Part shown: positions 14,915-24,140 of the stretch, piece after piece | How the letters are laid out: each line of letters opens with the position of its first letter | Numbering within the stretch: the stretch's first letter is position 1 | Assembly: GCA_003339605.1 (NCBI GenBank) | Contig: QOVW01000080.1 | Span: 1-39,038, forward strand | Direction of reading: 5' to 3' | DNA length: 39,038 bases | Origin: Spirobacillus cienkowskii | GTDB taxonomy: Bacteria > Bdellovibrionota_B > Oligoflexia > Silvanigrellales > Silvanigrellaceae | Made by a program: the position numbers and the translations under genes | Notes under the pieces: generated by a model | Databases searched by the model: none | What the model was told of the DNA's origin: nothing | The model's input: the letters and a program-made list of their open reading frames with translations, nothing else

Positions 14915-15679
14915 ATGAATTCTGCTTCAACAAAGAAATGGGCACTCATTGCAGCCTTGGTATGTTCTCCAATGCTTACTCTTTCTGCAAGCGCAACCCC
15001 TAGTTCTCCAGCATCTACCAGCAAGAAGGGTTCAATGAACTTTAAAAGCGACGAAGACAAAGTAAGTTACATAATTGGCCACGATATTTCTTCAAGTATT
15101 AAAAATAACGAATTCAAAGTAAACAAAACGATACTTTTGAAAGCGCTCGAAGAAGGATTAAATGGCAAAGAATCAGAAATCAGTCAACAAGACGCACAAG
15201 CTTTTATGCAAAAGTACATTTCTGATCAGCAAAAAGTTCGCGGTGACAAAAATTTAAAAGATGGCGAAGCTTATTTAAGCAAAAACAAGTCTGAAAAAGG
15301 TGTTGTTACTTTAGCAAGCGGTCTACAATATAAAGTCTTGACAGAAGGCAAAGGTGTTAAACCAAAAGCAACAGATACAGTCACTGTCAATTACGAAGGA
15401 ACTTTAATTAACGGTAAAGTTTTTGATAGCTCCTACCAACGCGGACAACCAATCTCTTTTCCAGTAAATGGTGTGATTAAAGGTTGGACTGAAGCATTGC
15501 AATTAATGCCAGAAGGATCCACTTGGATGCTTTATATTCCAGCAGGCCTTGCATATGGCGCGCAATCACCTTCTCCAGCAATTGGCCCTAATTCTACTTT
15601 AGTGTTTAAAGTGAATTTGGTTTCTATTGCAAAACCTGCTCCAGCAAAAACTGCTGAAAAAGAAACTGAAAAAAAATAA
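14915..15679 (+). CDS. fkpA: FKBP-type peptidyl-prolyl isomerase, Mip/FkpA-like, exported
   Basis: A periplasmic or surface prolyl isomerase and chaperone. A signal peptide (KKWALIAALVCSPMLTLSASA) is followed by a helical dimerisation domain (DKVSYIIGHDISSSIK ... ALEEGLNG ... AFMQKYISDQQK). The FKBP domain runs from GLQYKVLTEGKG through VTVNYEGTLINGKVFDSSYQRG, WTEALQLMPEG and IPAGLAYGAQ to the end, with its usual active-site residues. The ATG at 14915 has GAAGGAA upstream. An open frame extends 30 codons further up but would translate the promoter. Length is 254 aa. A strong terminator follows. Confidence 0.93.
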   Translation: MNSASTKKWALIAALVCSPMLTLSASATPSSPASTSKKGSMNFKSDEDKVSYIIGHDISSSIKNNEFKVNKTILLKALEEGLNGKESEISQQDAQAFMQKYISDQQKVRGDKNLKDGEAYLSKNKSEKGVVTLASGLQYKVLTEGKGVKPKATDTVTVNYEGTLINGKVFDSSYQRGQPISFPVNGVIKGWTEALQLMPEGSTWMLYIPAGLAYGAQSPSPAIGPNSTLVFKVNLVSIAKPAPAKTAEKETEKK

Positions 15680-15704
15680 GTTTTCTTTTTGATTAGCAAA
15701 TTAA

Positions 15705-15749
15705 AAAAAGCGAAATGGGACAGCACAAAACTGTCCCATTTCGCTTTTT
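15705..15749. terminator. Bidirectional intrinsic terminator between fkpA and tpiA
   Basis: AAAAAGCGAAATGGGACAG (15705-15723) and its perfect complement (15731-15749) flank the 7-base loop CACAAAA. The GC-rich core is bounded by A and T runs, so it should stop transcription from both the FKBP gene and tpiA. Confidence 0.95.
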
Positions 15750-15773
15750 AATGGCAAAAGCAATTTTTTAAAA

Positions 15774-16574
15774 TCACTGGCAGCTTTTCACACACAGTTC
15801 AAAAAATTCTTGTGAATTTAAGCTTGCTCCACCAACCAACGCACCATCGATATCTTTACAGTTTATAAATTCTTGAACATTGCTCAATTTGACACTACCA
15901 CCATAAAGAATTCTAATTTTCTCAGCTGTACTGCTATTAAAAATTTTAGCCATCACATTTCGAATGATTGCATGAGCCTCTTGCGCCTCAATCGAGGTCG
16001 CGGCCTTTCCTGTTCCTATAGCCCAAACAGGCTCATAGGCAATTGAAAACAATGGTTGCAAATTGTGACTGCGACCAAGTAACTCAGATGCATCTGCAAT
16101 TGCCGCAGCCGCAAAAGCCTCTGTTAATTGCTTTTCAAGAATATTTTGCAGTTGCCCACTTTCTCTTTCTTGTAGCGTTTCACCAATACACAGCACCGCT
16201 TTTAAACCCGAGCGAAGCAAAGCTCCAACACGCAAACCTGCCGTATGATTGGTTTCTCCAAACATTTGTCTGCGCTCACTGTGGCCAATTAAACTCCCTG
16301 CAACACCAACGCTGTTAAGCATTTCCACGGACACTTCTCCAGTAAATGCACCATCTTTTGCCCAATGCGCGTTTTGTGCGAATAACGTCACAGAATTTTG
16401 CGTTTTTGATGCTAAATCTGCTAAAAAAAGATGCGGAGCTGCAATTCCCACTTCAAGCTTGAACTTCTGAGAAGACAATAAATTTGCTAACTGCAAAAAA
16501 TCAGTGCTTGCTGATGATGGCGTTTTAAACATTTTCCAATTGCCAATAATTATTTTTTCTCTTACCAAAGACAT
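15774..16574 (-). CDS. tpiA: Triosephosphate isomerase
   Basis: Interconverts dihydroxyacetone phosphate and glyceraldehyde 3-phosphate in glycolysis. IIGNWKMFK carries the substrate Asn12 and Lys14. GHSERR holds the electrophilic His and AYEPVWAIGTGKAAT the catalytic Glu and flexible loop 6. ILYGGSVK and IDGALVGGASL bind phosphate. The product has 266 aa against a usual ~250. The ATG has AGAGGT 7 bases upstream. It lies 56 bases after pgk on the same strand, forming a pgk-tpiA operon; gapA is not adjacent. Confidence 0.98.
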   Translation of the reverse strand: MSLVREKIIIGNWKMFKTPSSASTDFLQLANLLSSQKFKLEVGIAAPHLFLADLASKTQNSVTLFAQNAHWAKDGAFTGEVSVEMLNSVGVAGSLIGHSERRQMFGETNHTAGLRVGALLRSGLKAVLCIGETLQERESGQLQNILEKQLTEAFAAAAIADASELLGRSHNLQPLFSIAYEPVWAIGTGKAATSIEAQEAHAIIRNVMAKIFNSSTAEKIRILYGGSVKLSNVQEFINCKDIDGALVGGASLNSQEFFELCVKSCQ

Positions 16575-16630
16575 GCAGACCTCTAAAATTTAAAATAAAT
16601 ATTTTTAAAATTTACAAACCAACCAAGCAG

Positions 16631-17839
16631 TTACTTAACTCTTAAGACACGAATTCCAGGTAACTCTTTACCTTCTAATAATTCCATACTGGCACCACCG
16701 CCCGTCGAAACATGTGTGACTTTGTCTGCTAATTTGAATTTGGTAATTGCCGCAGCAGAATCTCCGCCACCAACAATTGTGGTACCAACACATTCGCTGA
16801 GCGCTTTTGCCACTTCTTTTGTGCCATTTGCAAATGCATCCATTTCAAACACACCCATTGGACCATTCCACACAACGACTTTGCTATTTTTTATCACTTC
16901 GACAAAATTTTGTGCACTGCGTGGACCAATATCTAACCCCATTAATCCATCAGGAATATCAGCAGTATTAATGACAACTGGTTTGGAATTTTCAGAAAAC
17001 TCTGTGGCACAAATATGATCTTCTGGCAAATAAATTTTTACATTTCTTTGTTCAGCCGCTTTAAAAATTTCTGCCACTAATGGCAATTTGTCCAATTCAA
17101 CCCGAGAATTTCCAACATTTCTCCCTTTAAATTTTAAAAAAGTGTAAGCCATAGCTCCACCAATAATCATATTATTTGCAATCGTGGTAAATTTTCTTAA
17201 AATTTCAATCTTATCTGAAACCTTAGCGCCACCAAAAATTGCGGTCACAGGCGGTTTCGGAGCACGAAAAGCATCTTCAAGAAACTGAATTTCTTTTGTC
17301 ACTAAAAATCCCGCGGCCCTGCGGTCTGCAGGAAAACATTCTGGAACAGCAAACATCGAAGCATCTGCCCTATGACTTGTGCCAAATGCATCATTGACAT
17401 AAAAGTTTGCAAACTCTGCTAATTTATTCGCAAACGAAAGATTTCCTGCTTGTTCTTCTTTATAAAAACGCAAATTTTCAAGAAGAATCATTTGACTAGG
17501 TTTCATGTCATAAACAATTTTTTTAAAACCATCTTCCAAATAGTCTTGGCAAAAAATTACTTCAATATTTAATAGTTCTGCCATTCGCGCCCCAATAGGA
17601 GCGAGAGAAAATTCTTGTTCAAAGCCTGCACCTTTGGGGCGACCCAAATGTGAACATGCTATAATTTTAATATTTTTTTCTAGTAACCATTTTATCGTTG
17701 GTATGGCTGCCAAGATTCGCGTTTCGTCAGTAATTTTTCCGTTTTTTAATGGTACATTGAAATCAAGACGCAAAAAAACAACTGGCTGACTCTCTGTTGC
17801 AAACTTTAAATCTTCTAAAACACGAATGCGATTTTGCAT
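16631..17839 (-). CDS. pgk: Phosphoglycerate kinase
   Basis: Transfers phosphate from 1,3-bisphosphoglycerate to ADP in glycolysis. VFLRLDFNVPLKNGKITDETR is the N-terminal signature, SHLGRPKG the substrate segment, and IFGGAKVSDKIEIL with VVGGGDSAAAI the nucleotide-binding part. At 402 aa it is typical. The ATG has AGAGGA about 9 bases upstream. It is the first gene of a two-gene operon with tpiA and diverges from the guanylyltransferase gene. Confidence 0.98.
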   Translation of the reverse strand: MQNRIRVLEDLKFATESQPVVFLRLDFNVPLKNGKITDETRILAAIPTIKWLLEKNIKIIACSHLGRPKGAGFEQEFSLAPIGARMAELLNIEVIFCQDYLEDGFKKIVYDMKPSQMILLENLRFYKEEQAGNLSFANKLAEFANFYVNDAFGTSHRADASMFAVPECFPADRRAAGFLVTKEIQFLEDAFRAPKPPVTAIFGGAKVSDKIEILRKFTTIANNMIIGGAMAYTFLKFKGRNVGNSRVELDKLPLVAEIFKAAEQRNVKIYLPEDHICATEFSENSKPVVINTADIPDGLMGLDIGPRSAQNFVEVIKNSKVVVWNGPMGVFEMDAFANGTKEVAKALSECVGTTIVGGGDSAAAITKFKLADKVTHVSTGGGASMELLEGKELPGIRVLRVK

Positions 17840-18014
17840 ATGTGAACATCCTCTTCAGTAAAACTCAAGCTCATAAAACCACAGAAAGTAAAGAACTGTT
17901 CATGCAATTTGTCAAACAGTTGTGAATTAAGCTGCACTATGCGAAAACACTCGAGTACACCATGAATGTTAAAGCGAAACTGCTGAAAACAGCATGCTTT
18001 GGGAGGCTTTTAAA

Positions 18015-19121
18015 TTGAAACAAGAACTCTTTCAAAAAGATCCAAATATTTATTCTTTAATTTTAAGCGGTGGCTCAGGAACACGACTCTGGCCTTTATC
18101 GCGCAAAACATTTCCAAAACAATTTTTAGCGCTTGGCAATAACCAAAAAAGTCTTCTGCAATTAACGGTCGATCGCATTAAAAATATTACAATTCAAGAA
18201 AATCGTTGGCTTATCACTACTCAAGTGCAAGAAAAACTGTGTCATAAACAAGTTCAAAATCAAGTATCTCGTTTTATTATTGAGCCAGAGCCTCGCAATA
18301 CGGCACCTGCAATTGCCTTAGGCGCCTGGGAATTACTAAAAGAAAATCCCAATTCTATTATGGTGATTATTTCCTCCGACCACTCCATTCAAAATGTTCG
18401 ATCTTTTGAACAAACAATATTAGATGCCATACAACTTGCAAAAAATAACTTTTTTGTGACTGTAGGAATTCAGCCAACACATCCGGCAACGGGTTTTGGC
18501 TACATTGAAAAGGGTCTTCCTCTCGATAGCTCGGGAAATATTATTTCTCCACAAAAGCTGAACGAAGTTAATGCCGCAGGCTATAGCGTGAGAAGCTTTC
18601 GAGAAAAACCCAATTTAGCCGCTGCTGAACAGTTTTTGCGCACACAAAAATATTTATGGAATGCAGGCATCTTTGTTTGGAAAACAAAAACATTTTGGAA
18701 TGCGTTTTCTCATCTACAACCAGAAATTGCAAATGCAATTGAATCTATGACACCAACCAATGCAAAAGATGTTTATGCTTTAATAGACAAAATACCCATT
18801 GATGTTGCCTTTCTCGAACAAACAAGTCACGTTGCGTGTATTCCAGCGCATTTTGATTGGAACGACATTGGTTCTTGGTCTGCTGTGCGAGAATGTTTTG
18901 AACAAGATAACGCTGGCAACAAAGTAACGGGCGATGTTTACACCCATGAAACTAAAAATAGTTTAATTCATACAACAGGTCCTTTTGTTTCGGTTATTGG
19001 CATGGACAATGTCGCAGTGGTTGCAACCCATGACGCAATTTTAGTAATGCCGTTATCTCGAAGCGAAGACGTTAAAAAGGTTGTTCAACACCTAGAATTA
19101 AAAAATAAAAATCTACTTTAA
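18015..19121 (+). CDS. manC: Mannose-1-phosphate guanylyltransferase
   Basis: Makes GDP-mannose from mannose 1-phosphate and GTP, for surface glycans. The pyrophosphorylase motif LILSGGSGTRLWPLSRKTFPKQF is at the N-terminus. FIIEPEPRNTAPAIALGAW, ISSDHSI, FREKPN, WNAGIFVW and FDWNDIGSW follow in family order. There is no C-terminal isomerase (cupin) domain, so this is the short single-function form. An ATG at 17994 has no ribosome site, but TTG at 18015 follows GGGAGG (18001-18006) with 8-base spacing; TTG is chosen, giving 368 aa. A small hairpin (TGCTG AAAA CAGCA, 17981-17994) lies just upstream. hemE follows closely. Confidence 0.93.
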   Translation: MKQELFQKDPNIYSLILSGGSGTRLWPLSRKTFPKQFLALGNNQKSLLQLTVDRIKNITIQENRWLITTQVQEKLCHKQVQNQVSRFIIEPEPRNTAPAIALGAWELLKENPNSIMVIISSDHSIQNVRSFEQTILDAIQLAKNNFFVTVGIQPTHPATGFGYIEKGLPLDSSGNIISPQKLNEVNAAGYSVRSFREKPNLAAAEQFLRTQKYLWNAGIFVWKTKTFWNAFSHLQPEIANAIESMTPTNAKDVYALIDKIPIDVAFLEQTSHVACIPAHFDWNDIGSWSAVRECFEQDNAGNKVTGDVYTHETKNSLIHTTGPFVSVIGMDNVAVVATHDAILVMPLSRSEDVKKVVQHLELKNKNLL

Positions 19122-19145
19122 ATAATTGTGAATTTTGGAGATCCT

Positions 19146-20189
19146 ATGGAAAAAATCCTACTTGAAGCCGCTCAAGGAAAAAAAACCAAAAACATACCCA
19201 TCTGGCTCATGCGTCAAGCAGGTCGTTATCTTCCAGAGTACCAAGAGTATCGCAAAAAATACAACACCCTAAAAATGTTTCAAACACCAGAAATTGCATC
19301 TGAAATAACGTTACAACCTTTACGACGTTTTCCTCTAGATGGGGCTATTTTGTATGCAGATATTCTACTTATTCCCGATGCAATGGGGTTACAATTATCA
19401 TTTGTCGAAAAAGAAGGACCACGGTTTGCCAAAACCATTCGCTCAAAAAATGATTTATTATCCATTCTTCCGCTTGCAGAAAATCTCGAAAAATTAATCA
19501 CAAAGTTGAATTATGTTGCTGAAACGCTTGATATTGTAAAAAGCAAAATATCTTCTTCAACCACACTGATTGGCTTTGCTGGCGCTCCATTTACCGTTGC
19601 GAGCTACATGATTGAAGGAGGCGGTTCTGCAAAAAATGATTTTTTTCATAGTAAAAAATTAATGTTTGAAGACCCTGAGACCTTTCATCAATTGATGCAA
19701 CTCATCACCAATGCAACGATTGCCTATTTAAAAATGCAAATTCATGCGGGTGCCGAAGTTGTGCAAATTTTTGAAAGCTGGTCTGGAGCATTATCGCCCG
19801 CTCAATACAGAGAATTCTGCTTGCCATATGCTCAAAAAATCATTTCTGAAATAAAACCAATGGTGCCTGTCATTCATTTTTTAGGCCAAGGGGCTGCGTT
19901 ACTTCCTGAAGTGATTTTAACGCAACCAAGTGTCTACGGAGTCGATTGGCGACAAGATCTTGCTCAAGTTTCTTCTACCTTTAAAAATACCGGAATAGCG
20001 CTACAAGGCAATCTTGATCCATTGTTACTGTATGCACCCAAAAAACTTTTAGAACAAAATGCCAAGCGCTGCTTAACAATAGGTGCTCAACATCCGCATG
20101 GTTATATTTTTAATCTTGGGCATGGCTGTACACCCCAAACTCCCATTGAAAACGTTGAATTTCTGGTTAATTTGGTTAAAAATTTTTAA
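19146..20189 (+). CDS. hemE: Uroporphyrinogen decarboxylase
   Basis: Removes four carboxyl groups from uroporphyrinogen III to give coproporphyrinogen III in haem synthesis. PIWLMRQAGRYLPEY supplies the conserved substrate-binding Arg residues. YADILLIPDAMG carries the catalytic Asp, and FAGAPFTVASYMIEGGGS and VQIFESWSGALSP are family blocks. ALQGNLDPLLLYAP and FNLGHGCTPQTPIENV complete it. The ATG at 19146 follows GGAG by 5 bases and gives 347 aa, the normal length. A GTG 18 bases upstream is unlikely because it lies before the ribosome site. It is probably co-transcribed with manC and pepF. Confidence 0.97.
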   Translation: MEKILLEAAQGKKTKNIPIWLMRQAGRYLPEYQEYRKKYNTLKMFQTPEIASEITLQPLRRFPLDGAILYADILLIPDAMGLQLSFVEKEGPRFAKTIRSKNDLLSILPLAENLEKLITKLNYVAETLDIVKSKISSSTTLIGFAGAPFTVASYMIEGGGSAKNDFFHSKKLMFEDPETFHQLMQLITNATIAYLKMQIHAGAEVVQIFESWSGALSPAQYREFCLPYAQKIISEIKPMVPVIHFLGQGAALLPEVILTQPSVYGVDWRQDLAQVSSTFKNTGIALQGNLDPLLLYAPKKLLEQNAKRCLTIGAQHPHGYIFNLGHGCTPQTPIENVEFLVNLVKNF

Positions 20190-20217
20190 ATTAAAGTCAC
20201 TATTGAAAGGAAGTCTA

Positions 20218-22032
20218 ATGCAAAATGCTCAGCATATAAAAAAACGACACGAAGTGGCTACAGAAGAAACCTGGGATTTATCAGATTTATTTATAAATTT
20301 TGATGACTGGGAAAAAAATTTTTTACAACTTCCAACTGAAATTGAATTAGAAAAAGAAATTCAAAATAAATATAAAAATAAGCTCTCTTCTTCTCCAGAT
20401 GTACTAATAAATTGCTTAAAATTTCAAGAAACCTTATCACGAAAATTAGAAAATCTTTTTGTATATGCTTCACTCCGGGGCACCGAAGACACAGGTAACA
20501 ACAAAGCAACCGAAGCCGTTGGTAAAATTGAAAATAAAATGGCTTTGTTAACTTCTAAGTTTGCGTTTCTAAACCCAGAAATTCTTAAAATTCAAAACAT
20601 AGAAGAATGGATCTTAAAAGAACCGCTTTCTGATTATCATTTTCAATTGAGCGAACTCCTCAGAAACAAAAAACATATTTTGTCTGAACAAGAAGAAGCT
20701 ATTCTTGCAAGAGTTTCTGTGCCATTAAATAATTTTAATGAAATTCACGGTAAGTGGAATGACGCAGACCTAAAGTTTATGCCAGCCTTAGACTCTTTAG
20801 GCAAAGAAAATATTGTGTCGAATTCTAGATATTCTTTAAATTTACAATCTCAAGATCGCACTCTGCGCCAAAATACGTTTCAGTCTTATTATCAAGAAAT
20901 TGCAAAATGGCGCAATACAATGACTTCAAATTATTATGGCAATATGCTTTCGGGTTCGACAGTAGCACGTATTCGAAATTTTACGGGATATCTTGAAGCA
21001 GAGCTATTTCAAGACAATATCCCAGTTGCAATTTATGATAACCTCATTGCCGAAGTTAAAAAGAATTTAAGTTTACTGCATCGCAGTATGCAACTTAGAA
21101 AGAAAATTTTAGGTATAGATGCTGTTTTTCCATATGACAGAAATGTTTCTTTATATGAAAGTAAAGAACAAAATACCTTTAGTTGGGAACAAGGCCGCGA
21201 CTTGGTACTGCAAGCCATTGCCCCACTTGGACAAGAATACGTTGACATTGCAACCAAAGGCTTAACGAAAGAACGGTGGATTGATCGTGCCGAAAACGAA
21301 GGCAAACGCTCTGGGGCATTTTCTTGGGGTACTTATGATTCACGTCCCTACATTTTACAAACATGGAATGGAACATTAGGCGATGTCTACACGTTAGCGC
21401 ACGAACTTGGGCATTCTATGCATACATATTTTAGTAACAAAACCCAACCTTACCATTGTGCGCATTATACAATTTTTGTTGCAGAAGTTGCAAGCACCTT
21501 AAATGAGGCTTTATTAAGTAGTTACATTATTAAAAATAAAAAGGGCAGCGAACTTGCTAAATGCGTTCTCTCCGAAAACCTCGAAAACTTTGAAGGCACA
21601 GTGCTGCGACAAACACTTTTTGCGGCTTTTGAAAGAGAAGCAGCAAAAATCGTTGACCAAGATGAAACTTTTACGCCTGAAAAACTCGAAAACATTTATT
21701 TTACTTTAAATAAAGAATGGTATGGCAAAGAGTCGGCCTACCCCGATTTCATAAAACACGAATGGATGCGCATTCCGCATTTTTATTCTGCTTTTTATGT
21801 TTATAAGTATGCAACAAGCTACTGCGCTTCATTAGCTCTTGCCGAAGAATTTGAAAAAAACGCTCTAAAAGCCAGAGAATCTGTGTTTAAAATCTTAACC
21901 GCAGGGGGATCTCAATCGCCGCTTGCTATTTTAAAAGATGCTGGAATCGATTTTCTCACTCCCCACCCTGTTTCAAATGCATTTGCAAACTACAAAAAAA
22001 ATATTGAACTTGCAGAAAGAGAACTCTGTTAA
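20218..22032 (+). CDS. pepF: Oligoendopeptidase F (M3B zinc peptidase)
   Basis: A cytoplasmic zinc endopeptidase that trims oligopeptides. The HEXXH motif HELGH is at about residues 395-399 in VYTLAHELGHSMHTYFSNK, and the downstream glutamate lies in FVAEVASTLNEALL. The N-terminal oligoendopeptidase-F helical domain (WDLSDLFINFDDWE...) is present. The C-terminal HEWMRIPHFYSAFYVYKYATSYC is diagnostic. The ATG at 20218 with AAAGGAAG upstream gives 604 aa. The frame is open 45 codons further, but that part overlaps hemE. Confidence 0.95.
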   Translation: MQNAQHIKKRHEVATEETWDLSDLFINFDDWEKNFLQLPTEIELEKEIQNKYKNKLSSSPDVLINCLKFQETLSRKLENLFVYASLRGTEDTGNNKATEAVGKIENKMALLTSKFAFLNPEILKIQNIEEWILKEPLSDYHFQLSELLRNKKHILSEQEEAILARVSVPLNNFNEIHGKWNDADLKFMPALDSLGKENIVSNSRYSLNLQSQDRTLRQNTFQSYYQEIAKWRNTMTSNYYGNMLSGSTVARIRNFTGYLEAELFQDNIPVAIYDNLIAEVKKNLSLLHRSMQLRKKILGIDAVFPYDRNVSLYESKEQNTFSWEQGRDLVLQAIAPLGQEYVDIATKGLTKERWIDRAENEGKRSGAFSWGTYDSRPYILQTWNGTLGDVYTLAHELGHSMHTYFSNKTQPYHCAHYTIFVAEVASTLNEALLSSYIIKNKKGSELAKCVLSENLENFEGTVLRQTLFAAFEREAAKIVDQDETFTPEKLENIYFTLNKEWYGKESAYPDFIKHEWMRIPHFYSAFYVYKYATSYCASLALAEEFEKNALKARESVFKILTAGGSQSPLAILKDAGIDFLTPHPVSNAFANYKKNIELAERELC

Positions 22033-22149
22033 TAATTGTGCTTGTCGTAATAGTAAAGCTAGTTTAAGGACAAGTATTCAGTTTCGTCTTTCGCTTGTGA
22101 TATCTTGCAAGTTTAGGGCTCATTTTTAATAATAACTGGGAGATAAGTA

Positions 22150-23013
22150 ATGATGACACAAAGCAAATACCAAGAAAAAATAACTCAAAGCGTAAACTTT
22201 CTAAAAGAATGGCACAACTCTGTTCCTGAAATTGGCATTGTGCTTGGGTCTGGGCTTTCTGATGCAATTCCTGGACTTTCAGAGATGAAAGGCATTCATT
22301 ATTCTGAAATCCCTGGTTTTAAAAATTCGACAGTATTTGGACATACAGGCGATTTGCGGGTTGGGACTGTTTCTACAAAACTTTCAAATGGCTCTGTAAA
22401 ATCACGGGAAATCGCATTTTTAAGAGGGAGAAATCATGCCTACGAAGGTCATGATGTCGGAGAAGTGGTGCACAATGTCAGAACACTCATTTCTTGGGGT
22501 GTTAAAGGTATCATATTGACAAATGCAGCAGGTTGTCTAAATACAGAGTGGGAATTGGGCAAAATGATGATTTTAACTGATCACATTAATGGCACAGGTT
22601 TGAGTCCTCTCAATGGCGAGTTTGGAAGAGGCTTTGGCGCACAATTTGTCGATCTGACAAGTTGTTATGACAAGTCTTGGCAAAAACATATTCAACAAAT
22701 TGCGACAGAATTAAATCAAACAATTTATAGCGGAGTTTATTACGGTGTGCTAGGCGCTCATTATGAAACTCCTGCAGAAATTAAAATGTTTAAAAATTTT
22801 GGAGCCAGTGCAGTTGGTATGAGCACTGTTTTAGAAGCCATTGCAGCTCGACAACTTAAAGTCAAAGTTGCAGCAATCAGCAGTCTGACAAACTATGGTG
22901 CTGGACTCAAACACGAAGAACTGTCTCACGCAGAGGTGATGGATACCAACCAACGTTTTGCCTCGCAAACTGCTCAAGTTATTGTAAAAGCTTTAACAAC
23001 TTTAGAAATTTAG
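22150..23013 (+). CDS. punA: Purine nucleoside phosphorylase
   Basis: Cleaves purine nucleosides with phosphate to free base and ribose 1-phosphate, for salvage. GIVLGSGLSDAIPGL is the phosphate loop. FLRGRNHAYEGHD, ILTNAAGCLN and AVGMSTVLEAIAARQLKVKVAAISSLTNYGAGL are signatures of the trimeric PNP family. The Asn near the end of the base site is present in SLTNYG. At 287 aa it is a normal length. GGGAGAT precedes the ATG. The hpt gene follows by 25 bases, making a purine salvage pair. The 117 bases upstream hold no clear signal. Confidence 0.95.
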   Translation: MMTQSKYQEKITQSVNFLKEWHNSVPEIGIVLGSGLSDAIPGLSEMKGIHYSEIPGFKNSTVFGHTGDLRVGTVSTKLSNGSVKSREIAFLRGRNHAYEGHDVGEVVHNVRTLISWGVKGIILTNAAGCLNTEWELGKMMILTDHINGTGLSPLNGEFGRGFGAQFVDLTSCYDKSWQKHIQQIATELNQTIYSGVYYGVLGAHYETPAEIKMFKNFGASAVGMSTVLEAIAARQLKVKVAAISSLTNYGAGLKHEELSHAEVMDTNQRFASQTAQVIVKALTTLEI

Positions 23014-23038
23014 TTTTGATACGTGGAGTTTTTTTAAC

Positions 23039-23587
23039 ATGCAAATTGATATCAATGGTCAAGCCATGAATGTGAGTGTTCTTTTTAGCGAAACCGCAAT
23101 TCGCGATCGCATTAAAGAGTTAGCACAACAAATTAATCAGGATTACGGCAAAGAAGAGACACTCATTATATTGATTGTATTGCATGGGGCACTGATATTT
23201 GGTGCAGATTTGGTGAGAAATCTAGAAATGCCAACAGAAATAGAAACTGTTCGCTTAAAAAGCTACGAAGGCATGCAGAGTTCAGGAAAAATTCAGCTTG
23301 TTGGTCAACTTCCTAAATCACTAGAAAATAATCATGTTTTAATTATTGAAGATATTATTGATACAGGACGCTCGATCCATTTTCTTTTAAATGAACTCAA
23401 AAATTTCAATCCTAAATCTGTTAAAGTTTGCTCTTTACTCAACAAACCAGAAGCTCAAGAGTTTTCAATAAAAGCAGACTACTCAGGGTTTGACATTCAA
23501 AAACATTTTGTCATTGGCTATGGACTCGATTTAGACGGAAAATACAGAAATCTCCCTTACATTGCCAATCTTTCCAAATCAAGCTAA
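23039..23587 (+). CDS. hpt: Hypoxanthine (guanine) phosphoribosyltransferase
   Basis: Salvages hypoxanthine or guanine with PRPP into IMP or GMP. The PRPP-binding motif VLIIEDIIDTGRS is present, as are ILIVLHGALIFGADLVR, VRLKSYEGMQSSGK and FVIGYGLDLDGKYRNLPYIANL, in family order. At 182 aa it is normal. It lies 25 bases after the phosphorylase, whose free bases it would convert to nucleotides. A hairpin follows the stop. Confidence 0.96.
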   Translation: MQIDINGQAMNVSVLFSETAIRDRIKELAQQINQDYGKEETLIILIVLHGALIFGADLVRNLEMPTEIETVRLKSYEGMQSSGKIQLVGQLPKSLENNHVLIIEDIIDTGRSIHFLLNELKNFNPKSVKVCSLLNKPEAQEFSIKADYSGFDIQKHFVIGYGLDLDGKYRNLPYIANLSKSS

Positions 23588-23595
23588 CCAAAATT

Positions 23596-23615
23596 GTTGT
23601 CAAACTGTTGACAAC
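23596..23615 (+). terminator. Hairpin after hpt, possible terminator
   Basis: GTTGTCAA and TTGACAAC (8-bp perfect arms) around ACTG lie 8 bases after the hpt stop. The next T run (GTTTTTC) comes about 8 bases later, so the terminator form is imperfect. Confidence 0.4.
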
Positions 23616-23666
23616 CAAAAAAGTTTTTCAGCCCTTGGAATAAAAAAAAATAAAAAATAGTTTTAA

Positions 23667-23672
23667 TATAAT
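23667..23672 (+). promoter_or_regulatory. Promoter -10 element for the small Lys/Ala-rich gene
   Basis: TATAAT is a perfect -10 within an A-rich tract. No good -35 lies at the right distance. It implies a leader of about 95 bases before the start at 23777. That leader contains GTCCG-TTGG-AAAAAA-CC-CGGAC, a hairpin shortly before the AGGGAG ribosome site, and a CCTCGGCATTTTTTATTTTTT stretch that could pause or end transcription. Confidence 0.45.
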
Positions 23673-23776
23673 GAGAGTCTGCATTCAGGAGCATGCTTTA
23701 AGTTTTTGAGTGAGACCCCTCGGCATTTTTTATTTTTTAGTCCGTTGGAAAAAACCCGGACATAGGGAGAACTGTT

Positions 23777-23986
23777 ATGAAATTGATACCAAGTCTTTTA
23801 TCGTCTGCTCTCGTTTTATCTCTAGTTGCTCCTGCCCTGGCAGAAACTGTAGCAACCTCTTCTGAAACTGTCGCATCTTCTGCTCCAGCAGCAACTCCAG
23901 CCGCGGCAACTGCTGATACTAAAAAAGAGAAAAAAGCTAAGAAAGAAAAAAAGAAAAAAGCTAAGAAAGAAGGCGAAGCAAAATAA
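23777..23986 (+). CDS. Small exported Lys/Ala-rich protein, 69 aa
   Basis: No family is recognised. A signal peptide (MKLIPSLLSSALVLSLVAPALA) leads to an Ala/Thr/Ser-rich middle and a strongly basic tail of Lys with Ala and Glu (KKEKKAKKEKKKKAKKEGEAK). The mature part has no cysteine or aromatic residues and should be disordered. It has its own promoter element, an AGGGAG ribosome site and a strong terminator, so it is a well-formed single-gene unit. A periplasmic polycation that binds cell wall or nucleic acid is a guess from composition. Confidence 0.75.
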   Translation: MKLIPSLLSSALVLSLVAPALAETVATSSETVASSAPAATPAAATADTKKEKKAKKEKKKKAKKEGEAK

Positions 23987-24011
23987 TTTTTTCAAAATAG
24001 TTGCATCAATT

Positions 24012-24044
24012 CAAAAAGCCTACACAATTAATGTAGGCTTTTTG
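24012..24044 (+). terminator. Intrinsic terminator after the small basic protein gene
   Basis: CAAAAAGCCTACA and TGTAGGCTTTTTG (13-bp perfect arms) flank CAATTAA. The T run on the plus strand and A run upstream make it usable in both directions. Confidence 0.92.
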
Positions 24045-24140
24045 ATTATTTTAAAGGATATCTTATAAATTTGCCTAATTGTATAAAAATGTTAACAATA
24101 TAATATAATAATTTTATAGTTAGCAAAAAAGGAAGCAAAC

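Noticed and set aside
18001-18017. ATG at 17994 as manC start
   Set aside because: The GGGAGG ribosome site lies downstream of that ATG; the TTG at 18015 fits it.
22033-22149. Possible small RNA or riboswitch before the purine phosphorylase gene
   Set aside because: No purine-riboswitch core, stable stem or promoter could be made out by eye.
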